Shown: positions 16,506 through 25,855, counted from the stretch's first letter. The stretch is DNA of 64,000 nucleotides from Myxococcus guangdongensis (GCF_024198255.1 NZ_JAJVKW010000003.1:1-64000); one strand, 5' to 3'. Numbers and translations: made by a program. The notes: generated from the letters alone by a model not told the origin.

Positions 16506-19500
16506 TGCGGACGCGTCCTTCGACCTCGCCACGTCAGCACCTGCATCGGGGCACGGTGAGCGCCGTGGCGTTCTGGTTCGACCCGGTGCTGCTCTCGGAG
16601 GACGAGGCGCGTCGGCGGGTGATGTCGCTGTGGGCGCCGGGGGCTTGCGTGCTGTGGGTGGCGGAGGGGTATCTGCTGCGCCTGCCCGTCTCGCGTCGCT
16701 GTGATGCGGGGACGAGCCCGGGCCTCGCGCTCACGCTGGAGCGGGGGGTGCTCGTCTCGGCGCCTCTGTCGTCCGCGGAGTGGGAGCGGGTGGAGGCGCG
16801 GCCGGGCTCGCTCGTGCTCGTGCGGGGCGGACAGGCCTGGGTGTATCCGGTGACGGGCGCGCTGCCGGTGGACGTGTCCTCGTGGCTCGATGTGTCGGCG
16901 TGGACCGTGGTGCCCACGCGGGGCCTGGGGGCGCCACCTGCTCCCGTGGTGTCCGCGGTGGAGCCGAAGGCGCCGCTCACGCGGGCCTTCTTCGGCTCCG
17001 CGGTCCCTGAGTTGTCGACGGAGGCGAAGGAGGTCCTGGCGCGCATGCAGGGGCGCGTGGTGGAGGCTCCTGTGGTCGTGAAGCCTCTGGGCTGGCGGGA
17101 GCGGCTGCGCGCGGCCCTCGGGCGGGGTGGTGCGACGGCGCGCGGTGGCTTGCTGTCGCGGCTGCGCGCGGCCCTCGGGCCCGGAGATGCGGCGCGGCCT
17201 GATGGGTTGTCGCGGCGGCGTGAGGGGGATGGCTCGGCGTCTGGTGCGGGAACGCGTCCGGGTGTGCTGTCGCGACTGCGCGCCGCGTTCGGTCGAGGCA
17301 AGGACTCCGGCTCCGGTGAAGGGACGGGTCCCGGCATGCTGTCGCGACTGCGCGCCGCGTTCGGTCGAGGCGAGGACTCCCGCTCCGGTGAAGGGACGGG
17401 TCCCGGCATGCTGTCGCGACTGCGCGCCGCGTTCGGTCGAGGCGCTGCTTCCGAGGGTTCTCGGCCGGGTGGGTTGTCGCGTCTGCGCGCGCTCTTCGGT
17501 CGAGGAGAGGGCGCTCGTCCCGGTTCGACGTCGAGCGCACCCGCCGCTGGGCGCGAGGCCTCGACGGGGTGGTGGAGTCGGCTGCGCGCCGCCTTCGGCG
17601 CAGGTGCGGGTGGCGCGGAGGCACGTGACCCATCGGCGTTGGCTCGGGCCTCCGGTGAGAGCACGGGAAGCTGGCTCGGCCGGTTCGCCGCGTGGCTCGG
17701 GCGCGGTGTCACCTCGAGCGAGGGCTCGCACCGTGATGCTCTGTCCACCTCCAGGAATCCATCCTGGTTGGGTCGATGGTTGTCATCCCTGTTCTCCTCG
17801 GTCGAGGACGCGCAGCCCTCGGGGACCAGCACCGGCGCTCGCGCCGAGGCTCCCGGTCCGCCTCCCACGCCTCCGGGCCCGGGCCTGCTCTCGCGCCTGT
17901 CCCGATGGCTCACCCACCAGTCGCCGCTGAGCCACCTGCTCCTGCGTCGCAAGGCGGATTACCTGCGCCGCCTGTTCGAGATGTTCGAGGACGGAGACCT
18001 GCAATCGGCCCTGCGCCATGCCGTGCCGCTGGGCGCGGGTGCTCCCGACGCGAACACCCGCGAGGCGCTCGGACTGCCGGGCCCTCGCGAGAAGCTCACG
18101 CTGCAACTCGGACCCCGAGGTCCCGCCACCACCTTCGCGGGCGGCGAAGACCTCTACGAGGCGCTGCGCCAGCGCTACCGCGCGGCCTTCCAGCGCTTCG
18201 AGCGCGAGGGCCGCATCGACGAGGCCGTGTTCGTGCTCTCCGAGTTGCTCGGCGCGCACGCGGAGGCCGTCGCCTTCCTGGAGAAGCACGGCCGCTTCCA
18301 GCTCGCCGCGGAGCTCGCCGAGGGCCGCGCCCTGGACCCGACCATCGTCGTGCGCCAATGGTTCCTCGCGAAGGACCCCCAGCGCGCGGTGGCCATCGCC
18401 CGACGCAGCGGCTGCTTCGCGCACGTGGTGGTCCGGCTGGAGCGCACGCACCCCGAGGAGGCCCGCGCGTTGCGGCTCCTCTGGGCGCAGGAGCGCGCGG
18501 ACGCGGGCCATTGGGCGATGGCCGTGCATGTCATCTGGCCCGTGGTGGAGCAGCGGGAGCTGGCGCGCGAATGGCTGGAGCGCGGCGTCGAGGTCGGTGG
18601 CGGCATCGGCGCGCACCTGCTGGCCCGCTGGGCCTGCGCGCTCCCGGACGGCCTGTCCTCCACGCACGCTCGCGTGGCGGCCCTGCTGGACGACGAGACA
18701 CCCCAGGGCGCCCAGGAGCGGCTCACGTTCGCCGAAGCCCTGTCCCAGGAGTCCGTCTCCGCCGCGCGCGCGACGCTGCTCCAGCCCACCGTGCGCGCCC
18801 TGCTGAAGGACCGCGCCGCGGGCCGCGCCCACGTCACCGTCGAGCTCCTCGAGCGACTGCTCAAGGAGCTGCTCGACGGCGCCTTGCGCGCGGACCTCCC
18901 CACGCTGCCCACGCAGCGCCTCGCGGCCTGGGGCTCGGACCCGAGCCTGCCTCCCGTCGTGGCGTCCGCCTCGCTCGCCGACGCGGGGCCTCACCTCATC
19001 CACGACGCCGTGGTGCTGTCCGGCGGCCGCGTGCTGCTCGCGCTGGGCGAGGCGGGCGCGGTGCTGCTCAACCCCGAGGGCCGCAGGCTCGCGCACCTGG
19101 ATGTCCCCGCCTTCTCGCTGGTCGCCTCGCTGCACGCAGACCGCGTGCTGGCCCTGGCGCCCCGGGGCGAGCTGCATCGCGTGTCCCGCGTCGACGTGAT
19201 GTCACGCAAGGCCACGCACTGGTGCGACCTCGCCATGGAGAGCTGGGCGCCCACCTACGACGGCGGGAGCTGGTTCGTCGTGTCCGGCCACACGGTGATG
19301 ATGCTGGACGCCCAGGCCCCCGACGCGCGGGCCCTGTGGCGCGTGGCGGAGGTGCCCGGCACCGTGCGCTCCCTCGCCGTGGACGATTCGTGGCTGAGCT
19401 TCACCACCAGCCACCTGGAGCGCTGGACCTACGAGCTGCACAACGGCCCCACGCTGCGCGCGCGCGGACCGCTGGTGTCGGGGCAGGCGGAGCAGGTGCT

Positions 19501-19906
19501 GGGGCTGCGCTCCTGCGCGCTCACCCCGGACGGCGAGGCCCGCGCGGCCGTGCTCAGGGTCGACGATGGAGGACCCCTGTTCCGCCGCGTCGACTGGCTG
19601 TGGCTGCCACCCACCATCCCCCGTCAGGCCACGCCGTGGGTCTCCGACGCGGAGCTCGGCGAGCCCGTGCACCAGGTCCTCACCCCGACGTGGCGCGCGG
19701 AGGTGGTGCGCTGCCTGGAGGGCTGGGACGCGCGACTGCTCGACGCCCGCGGTGTCCTGCGCGCCCGGCTCACCCTCACCTTCGAGGGAGACACGCCGCC
19801 GCGCGTCCGGCTGGGCCACTCGACGCTGCTCGTGTACGACGTGCACGGCCGCGTGCTGTGTCTGGACCTGGTGCACGGCACCGTGCGCCACGTCATCGCC
19901 ACGTGA
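16505..19906 (+). CDS. Large bpX6-like protein with repeats, helical middle and propeller
   Basis: Last gene of the MoxR operon, 1133 residues. Residues 1-190 form an alpha/beta domain beginning HRGTVSAVAFWFDP. Residues about 195-380 contain some seven copies of a basic amphipathic motif, LSRLRAAFGRG, separated by Gly/Ser-rich linkers. Residues about 470-800 are helical (FQRFEREGRIDEAVFVLSEL, FQLAAELAEGRALD) like TPR or solenoid repeats. Residues about 820-1133 are propeller-like blades (GGRVLLALGEAGAVLLNPEG, WLSFTTSHLERWTYEL). Size, position and end domain fit the bpX6-type component of MoxR-vWA-bpX systems. The ATG at 16505 overlaps the previous stop; the open frame extends upstream only as a shadow. 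Confidence 0.82.
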   Translation: MRTRPSTSPRQHLHRGTVSAVAFWFDPVLLSEDEARRRVMSLWAPGACVLWVAEGYLLRLPVSRRCDAGTSPGLALTLERGVLVSAPLSSAEWERVEARPGSLVLVRGGQAWVYPVTGALPVDVSSWLDVSAWTVVPTRGLGAPPAPVVSAVEPKAPLTRAFFGSAVPELSTEAKEVLARMQGRVVEAPVVVKPLGWRERLRAALGRGGATARGGLLSRLRAALGPGDAARPDGLSRRREGDGSASGAGTRPGVLSRLRAAFGRGKDSGSGEGTGPGMLSRLRAAFGRGEDSRSGEGTGPGMLSRLRAAFGRGAASEGSRPGGLSRLRALFGRGEGARPGSTSSAPAAGREASTGWWSRLRAAFGAGAGGAEARDPSALARASGESTGSWLGRFAAWLGRGVTSSEGSHRDALSTSRNPSWLGRWLSSLFSSVEDAQPSGTSTGARAEAPGPPPTPPGPGLLSRLSRWLTHQSPLSHLLLRRKADYLRRLFEMFEDGDLQSALRHAVPLGAGAPDANTREALGLPGPREKLTLQLGPRGPATTFAGGEDLYEALRQRYRAAFQRFEREGRIDEAVFVLSELLGAHAEAVAFLEKHGRFQLAAELAEGRALDPTIVVRQWFLAKDPQRAVAIARRSGCFAHVVVRLERTHPEEARALRLLWAQERADAGHWAMAVHVIWPVVEQRELAREWLERGVEVGGGIGAHLLARWACALPDGLSSTHARVAALLDDETPQGAQERLTFAEALSQESVSAARATLLQPTVRALLKDRAAGRAHVTVELLERLLKELLDGALRADLPTLPTQRLAAWGSDPSLPPVVASASLADAGPHLIHDAVVLSGGRVLLALGEAGAVLLNPEGRRLAHLDVPAFSLVASLHADRVLALAPRGELHRVSRVDVMSRKATHWCDLAMESWAPTYDGGSWFVVSGHTVMMLDAQAPDARALWRVAEVPGTVRSLAVDDSWLSFTTSHLERWTYELHNGPTLRARGPLVSGQAEQVLGLRSCALTPDGEARAAVLRVDDGGPLFRRVDWLWLPPTIPRQATPWVSDAELGEPVHQVLTPTWRAEVVRCLEGWDARLLDARGVLRARLTLTFEGDTPPRVRLGHSTLLVYDVHGRVLCLDLVHGTVRHVIAT
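17269..17484 (+). repeat. 72-bp tandem coding repeats
   Basis: Three nearly identical 72-bp units start at 17269, 17341 and 17413 (each begins GTCGCGACTGCGCGCCGC) and encode 24-residue blocks with LSRLRAAFGRG plus a Gly/Ser linker. More diverged copies surround them from about 17090 to 17640 (for example 17154 and 17474). Near-identity at the DNA level implies recent in-frame expansion inside the bpX6-like gene. Confidence 0.85.
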
Positions 19907-19916
19907 CGACGCGCGC

Positions 19917-20606
19917 TCAGGAGTGGGTGAGCAGGCCCGGCGGCAGGTCGACGGAGGTGGCGCGCAGCACGCGCGCCTCGTCATCCACGTCCAGCACCAC
20001 CCGCACACCTTCGACGCAGACGAGCAGCGCGGGGGGCGTGCCCGGCAGCGCCATCAACCACGTGGACGCCATGGGCAGCTCGGTGCCCACCAGCTCCGCG
20101 GCGCGCAGCAGGTGCATGCGCACCGAGTGGGCCACCGGCGCGGGCAGCAGGCGCAGCGGCAGGGACACGTCCTCGCGCAGCTCCAGCGCATACGTGCCCG
20201 AGGGCTCGCGCGCGGGAATCTCCTCCGCGAAGCGCAGGCGCGAGCGCACCGCGCCCATCATCGACTCGGGCATGGCGGGCTTGTGCAGGTAGCCCACCAC
20301 GCCGCCCAGCGGCACCTCCTGGCCGTGCAGCGCCTCGGAGAACATCAGCACGTTCAGGTGCCGCAGCCGCGCATCCGTGCGCAGCTGCCCGTACAGCTCC
20401 CAGCCATCCATGCGGGGCAGCATCAGGTCCAACAGGATGAGGTCGGGGTGCCCGGCGCGCGGGTGGGTGCGCAGCCAGTCCAGGGCCTCCACCCCGTCCG
20501 AGGCGTGGCTCACGGCGACGCCCTCCGCGTGGGCGGCATCGGCCAAGCGCTTCCGCCAGGAAGGGTCGTCCTCGACGAGCAGGAGGTGGCGTACGGAGTG
20601 AGACAT
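19917..20606 (-). CDS. Receiver-domain response regulator with unknown output domain
   Basis: A 229-residue response regulator. The receiver (residues 5-120) has the acidic pocket VEDD, the phosphoacceptor Asp in LILLDLMLPRMDG, and the conserved Lys in LHKP. The C-terminal 100 residues are not a helix-turn-helix or other known output; they are beta-rich and contain REDVSLPLRLLPAPVAHSVRMHL. No kinase is directly paired with it: the nearest, at 21085, is divergent. It is convergent with the MoxR operon, separated by 10 bp. The start ATG follows a C-rich leader without a clear ribosome-binding site. Confidence 0.9.
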   Translation of the reverse strand: MSHSVRHLLLVEDDPSWRKRLADAAHAEGVAVSHASDGVEALDWLRTHPRAGHPDLILLDLMLPRMDGWELYGQLRTDARLRHLNVLMFSEALHGQEVPLGGVVGYLHKPAMPESMMGAVRSRLRFAEEIPAREPSGTYALELREDVSLPLRLLPAPVAHSVRMHLLRAAELVGTELPMASTWLMALPGTPPALLVCVEGVRVVLDVDDEARVLRATSVDLPPGLLTHS

Positions 20607-20801
20607 GAGGGATGGGGGGGAAATGACCCTGTCTAATTAGCGCGCGCCACCTTTTCGCGCTCGCGACGGGCCCATCCTCCCGTTGGCTGGAGGACAGCCC
20701 GCCGCAGGACGCGCGGCGGCTCACGGGGAATCCAGATTCGTGGAAGTTGGAAACGAACGAGTGCCTTGGACCCCAGGCACGTCTTGTTCCAGGGGGCGCA
20801 G

Positions 20802-21074
20802 GTGGTCAACCTGACATGGACCATGGCACTGCGACTCCAGCTCATGCCCGAGGCCTTGTGTACGCTCTCCGAGTGTTCCGCGCCGGTCCGGCAGCAGCTC
20901 CAGGGGGAGCTGGCCGCGCTGGCCGCGGGGCTCCCGCTGGAAGGTCCCTTGTCTCCAGGACAGGCGGGCCTGGTGGTCCTGGGCTCGGGCTTCCGCGTCC
21001 ACTACCTGCTGGAGCAGGAGCACCGCCTGCTGCGGCTGACGGAGGTCACCGCGCCCACCTCCCCGTGGGGGTGA
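20802..21074 (+). CDS. Small RelE/ParE-like protein
   Basis: A 90-residue protein whose layout resembles the RelE/ParE toxin fold: a first strand and Pro (LQLMPEAL), two helices (PVRQQLQGELAALAAGL), then the terminal strands (GFRVHYLLEQEHRLLRLTEV). The usual catalytic residues are not evident and no antitoxin gene is adjacent, so the assignment is tentative. The GTG at 20802 has AGGGGG about 6 bp upstream; an ATG at 20823 is possible. It ends 10 bp before the kinase gene at 21085 and is probably in its operon. Confidence 0.5.
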   Translation: MVNLTWTMALRLQLMPEALCTLSECSAPVRQQLQGELAALAAGLPLEGPLSPGQAGLVVLGSGFRVHYLLEQEHRLLRLTEVTAPTSPWG

Positions 21075-21084
21075 AGGACGGGGC

Positions 21085-23646
21085 GTGAAGTGTGGGCTGG
21101 ATGGCGCAAGCCATCTGGGCGGTTGTCCGGACCCGGGGAGTGACCTAGACCCAGGGGCCTCCCCCCTGTGCCCGGAACCCCACCCCGACACGCCCTTGCC
21201 CATCCCCCTGGCTGATTTCCTGCTGAAGCACCGTGACGCCATCATGTCGGCCTGGGAGGAGGAGGTGCGCTCCATCCCCGCCGCCAAGGCGCTGGCGGGC
21301 CCCGCGCTGCGCGACGGCCTGCCCCGGTTGTTGGAGACCCTCGCGTTGATGATGCGCGAGCCCCGGCCGGAGCTGGCCTCGAGGCTGGGCGCCATCAGCG
21401 ACCACCACGCCCTGGAGCGGCTGGGAGAGGGCTTCGACCTGCGCCAGGTGGTGGCGGAGTACCGGCTCCTGCGCTCGTGCGTGCTGGGCCTGTGGTCCTC
21501 GCGCGAGGGCGCCACGGCGCGGCCGGAGGAGGAGCGCGTCTTCCACGAGGCCATGGACGAGGCGGTGGCCGCGTCCGTCAGTCGCTACACCCGCGCGCGT
21601 GAGCGCACGCTCCAGGCGTTGGACCGCATCAGCACCGCGGCGCTGGGCAGCCCCGACGTGGCGGGCTTCCTGCCCCGGCTGCTCCAGGTGCTGCGCGAGA
21701 CGGTGGTCGCGGTGGACGTGGCCGTGGTGCTGCTGCGCGAGGGCGACGACCTGCTGCGCGTGGAGAGCGGCGTGGGCGAGGGCGTGGACGTGGGAGGCCG
21801 CGTCCCGGTGGGCCAGGGCTTCGCGGGCACCATCGCCGCCACCCGGCAGCCCCTGCTGGTGCACGACGCGAGCAGCGACCCCCGCGCCCACTCGGACGTG
21901 GTGCGCACCTCCGACGTGCGCGCGCTGTACGGCGTGCCGCTGGTGCTCGACGACGCGCTCATCGGCGTGGCGCTGATGGGCAGCCGCGCCACCAGCGAGC
22001 TGTCGGAGGAGGACTTGCTGTTGTTCCGCGCGATGGCGAACCGGGCCACCGCGCTGCTCGCGCAGGCGCAGGCGCACGCCCGCGAGCGCGAGGCCCACGC
22101 GGAGGCGGAGGTGTCCCTGGTCCGGCTGCGCGAGAGCGAGGCGGGCCTGAGGCGCTGGGAGGAGGTCTTCTTCCGGCTGGGCGTGGGCGTGGTGGTGGTG
22201 GCCGGCGAGCACGACGTGCTGCTGGACGTGAACCCCGCCTTCGCGCGCATGCACGGGGCCACGCCGGAGGAGCTGGTGGGCAAGCCGCTGGAGACCGTCA
22301 TCGCCCCGGAGGCGCGCGGCATGCTCCCGCGTCACGCGGCCGCGGCGCGCTCCAAGCCCTCGCACGAGTACGAGTCCTTGCACCTGCGCAAGGACGGCAG
22401 CCGCTTCCCCGCCTTCACCCACGTGACGGCCTTCCGCGACGAGACGGGCAAGGTGGCCCAGCGCGTGGCCACGGTGATGGACATCACCCAGCGGCGCGCG
22501 GTGGAGACGGACCGGCAGCGGCTCTTGTCCACCATCGAGTCGGAGCGCGCGCGGCTGGCCGCGGTGCTCGAGCAGCTCCCCGCGGGCGTGGTCATCGCGG
22601 ACGCGGCCAGCGGCCGGCTGGCGCTCGCCAACCGGCAGGTCTCCGCGCTCACCGGGCGCCCGTTCCAGCCCATGTCCCACGTGGACACCTTCGCGGGGGA
22701 CTACGGCGCCTGTCACCTGGACGGGCGTCCGTACGCGGCGGACGCGTGGCCCTTGTCGCGCAGCCTGCGCACGGGCGAGGTGGTGCAGGGCGAGGAGGCG
22801 ATGCTGCGGCACGAGGATGGCCGCTCGATGACGGTGCTCGTCTCCAGCGCGCCCATCCGCGACAGGGAGGGGGACATCATCGCGGGCGTGGCCACGCTGA
22901 CGGACGTCACCGAGCGCCGCCGCGCCCAGGAGGCCGCGCTGCAGGCGGCGCGCTTCGGCGAGCGGCTCATCGCCATCGTCAGCCACGACTTGCGCAACCC
23001 CCTCAACGCCATCCACCTGTCCACCACGCAGCTGCTCCACAGCGAGGCCCTGCCCGAGCGCGAGCGCCGGCTCGTCACGCGCATCGCCCGCTCCAGCGCG
23101 CGGATGACGCGGATGATTTCGGAGCTGCTGGACTTCACGCGCGGCCGGCTGGGCGGCGGCATCCCCATCCACCGCACGGCGGGGGATTTGCGCGCCGTGG
23201 TGCGCCAGGGCGTGGAGGAGCTGGAGGCCGCGTGGCCGGAGCGCACGCTGCGCGTGGCGGGCGGCGCGGGGCGCTACGAGGGACAGTGGGACGCGGACCG
23301 GCTGCTGCAGGTGGTGAGCAACCTGGGCGGCAACGCGCTCCAGTACAGCGCGGCGGAGGTGCCCGTCACCCTCACGCTGACGGACCAGGGCGACACGGTG
23401 GTGCTGGAGGTGCACAACCCCGGCGAGCCCATTGCCCCGGACGCGCTGCCCCACCTGTTCGACCCGTTCCGCCGCGCGACGCACAACCACCCGGTCAGCG
23501 GCAACAGCGGGGGCCTGGGCCTGGGGCTCTACATCGTCGAGCAGGTGGTGAAGGGCCACGGGGGCCACATCGAGGTGACGTCCACCCCGGAGGCCGGCAC
23601 GGTGTTCCGGGTGACGCTGCCGCGCGCGCCGCCTCCGCCGGCCTGA
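21085..23646 (+). CDS. RsbRD-GAF-PAS-PAS sensor histidine kinase
   Basis: Cytoplasmic sensor histidine kinase of 853 residues. Domains in order: an RsbRD-type N-terminal helical domain (about 45-165, LADFLLKHRDAIMSAWEEEV), GAF (about 175-330), two PAS domains (about 345-470 and 490-610), HisKA with [11 protein letters not shown] around residue 632, and HATPase with NLGGNALQYS and GLGLGLYIVEQVV. No transmembrane segment is seen. The nearest receiver, at 23656, is convergent and only 10 bp away, so it may be the partner. The GTG start has AAGGA about 8 bp upstream. The HDLRNPL H-box is shared with two other kinases in this window, suggesting a paralogous group. Confidence 0.92.
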   Translation: MKCGLDGASHLGGCPDPGSDLDPGASPLCPEPHPDTPLPIPLADFLLKHRDAIMSAWEEEVRSIPAAKALAGPALRDGLPRLLETLALMMREPRPELASRLGAISDHHALERLGEGFDLRQVVAEYRLLRSCVLGLWSSREGATARPEEERVFHEAMDEAVAASVSRYTRARERTLQALDRISTAALGSPDVAGFLPRLLQVLRETVVAVDVAVVLLREGDDLLRVESGVGEGVDVGGRVPVGQGFAGTIAATRQPLLVHDASSDPRAHSDVVRTSDVRALYGVPLVLDDALIGVALMGSRATSELSEEDLLLFRAMANRATALLAQAQAHAREREAHAEAEVSLVRLRESEAGLRRWEEVFFRLGVGVVVVAGEHDVLLDVNPAFARMHGATPEELVGKPLETVIAPEARGMLPRHAAAARSKPSHEYESLHLRKDGSRFPAFTHVTAFRDETGKVAQRVATVMDITQRRAVETDRQRLLSTIESERARLAAVLEQLPAGVVIADAASGRLALANRQVSALTGRPFQPMSHVDTFAGDYGACHLDGRPYAADAWPLSRSLRTGEVVQGEEAMLRHEDGRSMTVLVSSAPIRDREGDIIAGVATLTDVTERRRAQEAALQAARFGERLIAIVSHDLRNPLNAIHLSTTQLLHSEALPERERRLVTRIARSSARMTRMISELLDFTRGRLGGGIPIHRTAGDLRAVVRQGVEELEAAWPERTLRVAGGAGRYEGQWDADRLLQVVSNLGGNALQYSAAEVPVTLTLTDQGDTVVLEVHNPGEPIAPDALPHLFDPFRRATHNHPVSGNSGGLGLGLYIVEQVVKGHGGHIEVTSTPEAGTVFRVTLPRAPPPPA

Positions 23647-23655
23647 GCGCGCTTT

Positions 23656-24027
23656 TCAGCCCTGCGCGCTCACCACGCGGGCCAGCGTGGCGCGCAGCTC
23701 GGTGAGGTCCACCGGCTTGGGCACGGTGCCCTGGATGCCCTCGGGCATGGCCTGGTGGTTGCCCGCGCCGGACACGACGACGACGGGGACCTCCCGCAGG
23801 CGATCATCCTCGCGCACGTGGCGCATCAGCTCCCAGCCGCTCATCACCGGCATCATCAAGTCGAGCAGCACCGCGTCCGGACAGGGCGGGCGTGACAGGC
23901 GCTCCAGCGCGGACTGGCCGTTGCCGGCCGTCTCCACGGCGAAGCCCTCCAGGGTCAGGAACTCCTCCAGGAGCTCCCGGCTGTCGACGTGGTCTTCCAC
24001 CAGGAGGACGAGGCTGGGCGTGCACAT
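23656..24027 (-). CDS. Stand-alone receiver (CheY-like) protein
   Basis: A 123-residue single-domain response regulator. The acidic pair is in LVEDH, the phosphoacceptor Asp in AVLLDLMMPVMSG, the switch Ser in VVVSGAG and the Lys in TVPKPVD. With no output domain it would act by protein contact or phosphotransfer. It lies tail-to-tail with the kinase ending at 23646. The start codon is the ATG at 24027. Confidence 0.92.
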   Translation of the reverse strand: MCTPSLVLLVEDHVDSRELLEEFLTLEGFAVETAGNGQSALERLSRPPCPDAVLLDLMMPVMSGWELMRHVREDDRLREVPVVVVSGAGNHQAMPEGIQGTVPKPVDLTELRATLARVVSAQG

Positions 24028-24146
24028 GGAGACTCAGCCTCGTACCGGCGTCCGACATCCGCCAGCCGCGGCGCGTCGAGACGTCCTGGCGTGGACGTCC
24101 CGGGTGTCCGCCCGTGAACATCGAGGGCGTCGGAGGTGGGCGCCGC

Positions 24147-25286
24147 TCAGCTCGCGGGGTCCTCCTCCGGCAGGAGCCTGTCCTCCAGCACCTCCTCGGG
24201 GGACTCGCCCGCCTGCACGCGCAGCGCCGCGTAGCGCAGCCCCGTCACCTCCGCGAGCGCCTCCGCCCGGCCGAAGACCAGCCCCGCGCGGCGCGCGTAC
24301 AGCCGCAGGGCCCGCGCCAGCTCCGCGCCCGTGGCGAAGCGCTCCTCGCGCGCCGGCGCCAGCGTGCCCCTCAGGAGCGACTGGAAGGCCGCCGGCACCG
24401 CGCGCAGCGCGTCCTCCAAGTCGTCGTGTCCGTAGGCGCGGATGCGGCGGCGCAGCTCCCGGGCGGCGGCCAGCCCCACCGCGTTCTTCATGGCGTCCTC
24501 CAGCGCCTCGCCGGCGTCGGACGGCGGCTGGGTGAGGGCGCGCTCGTGGTGGTGGCGGCGCTCGGCCTCGAAGCGGTCCGCGCCCTCGAAGAGGTGACGG
24601 CCGGTGAGCAGCTGCAGCAGCACCAGCCCCAGGCCGAACAGGTCCGCGCGGCCGTCCAGCGGCTGGCGCGCGACGTGCTCGGGCGCGGCGTAGGCCAGGC
24701 TCACGGGCGGCGCGGCGCGCGCGGCGTCCCCGGAGAGCACGGAGGTGGCGGCGCCGAAGTCGAGCAGCTTCACCGCGCCGTGCTCGGTGACCAGGATGTT
24801 GTGGGGCGCCACGTCGCGGTGGACCACGCGCAGGGGGTGGCCGTGCTCGTCGGTGAGGGTGTGGGCGTGGTGGAGCGCCTCGGCGATTTCGGCGGCGACG
24901 TAGAGCGCGAAGCCCTCCGAGAAGGGCAGGTGCGAGCGGGCGGACGCCTCCAGCAGCGAGTCCAGCCGGTGGCCGGGCGTGTGCTCGAAGACGAGCACCG
25001 GCGTGTCGTCCGGGCCCTTGAGGTGGTGCACGGAGACGACGTTGGGGTGGTGCAACAGCGCGCTGAGCCGGCCCTCCTCGAGCAGCCGGTGGATGGCCGC
25101 GTCGTCCTCGCCCAGCGGGCGCTTGATGACCGCGTAGCCGCAGAAGTCCGCCTCGTAGCGACGGCGCGCGAGCAGCAGCTCCCCGTGGTGCGCGGCCCCC
25201 AGCGACTTCACGAACTCATACGACGCGCGGCCGGAGCGCAGCAGGACTTCCGGAGGCATGGAGGCGTCGGACGACGGGGGCGACAT
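24147..25286 (-). CDS. Ser/Thr protein kinase
   Basis: A 379-residue eukaryotic-type Ser/Thr kinase of the kind abundant in myxobacteria. The ATP-binding Lys is in YAVIKRPL (about residue 55), the catalytic loop is VHRDVAPHNILV (Asp about 158), the metal-binding motif is DFGAAT (about 176) and the APE equivalent is YAAPEHV. The glycine-rich loop is weak (SLGAAHHGELLLA) but activity is plausible. The C-terminal 90 residues are helical with no transmembrane segment, so it is cytoplasmic, unlike many relatives with sensor domains. AGGAGA sits 8 bp before the ATG. It lies divergent from the XRE regulator across a 569-bp gap. Confidence 0.93.
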   Translation of the reverse strand: MSPPSSDASMPPEVLLRSGRASYEFVKSLGAAHHGELLLARRRYEADFCGYAVIKRPLGEDDAAIHRLLEEGRLSALLHHPNVVSVHHLKGPDDTPVLVFEHTPGHRLDSLLEASARSHLPFSEGFALYVAAEIAEALHHAHTLTDEHGHPLRVVHRDVAPHNILVTEHGAVKLLDFGAATSVLSGDAARAAPPVSLAYAAPEHVARQPLDGRADLFGLGLVLLQLLTGRHLFEGADRFEAERRHHHERALTQPPSDAGEALEDAMKNAVGLAAARELRRRIRAYGHDDLEDALRAVPAAFQSLLRGTLAPAREERFATGAELARALRLYARRAGLVFGRAEALAEVTGLRYAALRVQAGESPEEVLEDRLLPEEDPAS

Positions 25287-25855
25287 GGGCGGCTCTCCTT
25301 GCGACGGCGATGGGCCCGATGGGCCCGTGGGCTCACCTCGAAAAGTATGTTCGTCCTCCGGCTGGAAGTCACCCCATGGGTAGTGCGTGCCCCGTCCACC
25401 GCGGCTGGCTCCGAGCGCTCGTTCCTGTCGCGCTCCATCCGTCCGCTGAGGGTGGAGGCCGTGTCCGGGGTGCTTCCTGTTTCCGTCCCTGAACAGTTTC
25501 GGGACGAAGTCTTGATTTTCAGTTTTTCGAATGGGAGGTGTGAGGTGGGCTCCGAGGGGTGTCCAGGACCTGGGAGGACGGTACTGGCTGGCCGGAGAAG
25601 TCCAGAGACGAGTCCTGAACGTCCCAGGTCGAATGGGAAGGGAGCTGTCGAGTGGCGGAGAGGGGAGGGCGTTGGCCCGTCGGGACCCGGGTGGGAGGGG
25701 CGGTGGGCGGGCTGAAACCGGGTCCGGGGACTACCCGGCGTATCGGTATTTCGCCTGATGACGTGGTGGGTTATAAGTCGCGTCGGACACACGTCCGAGG
25801 GAGGCCTGAGGCGGTGCAGGCCGGGGCCTCGGTCCGAACTCACAAGGTTGACGCG
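25287..25855. other. Divergent intergenic region, no gene seen
   Basis: This 569-bp stretch separates the Ser/Thr kinase gene from the XRE regulator gene. No convincing coding region was found. An AT-richer patch around 25511-25540 (CTTGATTTTCAGTTTTTCGA) stands out against the GC-rich background and is a candidate promoter zone. A second less GC-rich patch lies at 25741-25775, nearer the regulator. Confidence 0.5.

Noticed and set aside
20721..21554. 277-residue minus-strand open frame
   Set aside because: It overlaps the kinase start and the RelE-like gene on the other strand and has no domain or good start.
21145..23568. 807-residue minus-strand open frame
   Set aside because: It is the exact antisense of the 21085 kinase, rich in Arg, His and Gln, with no motif.
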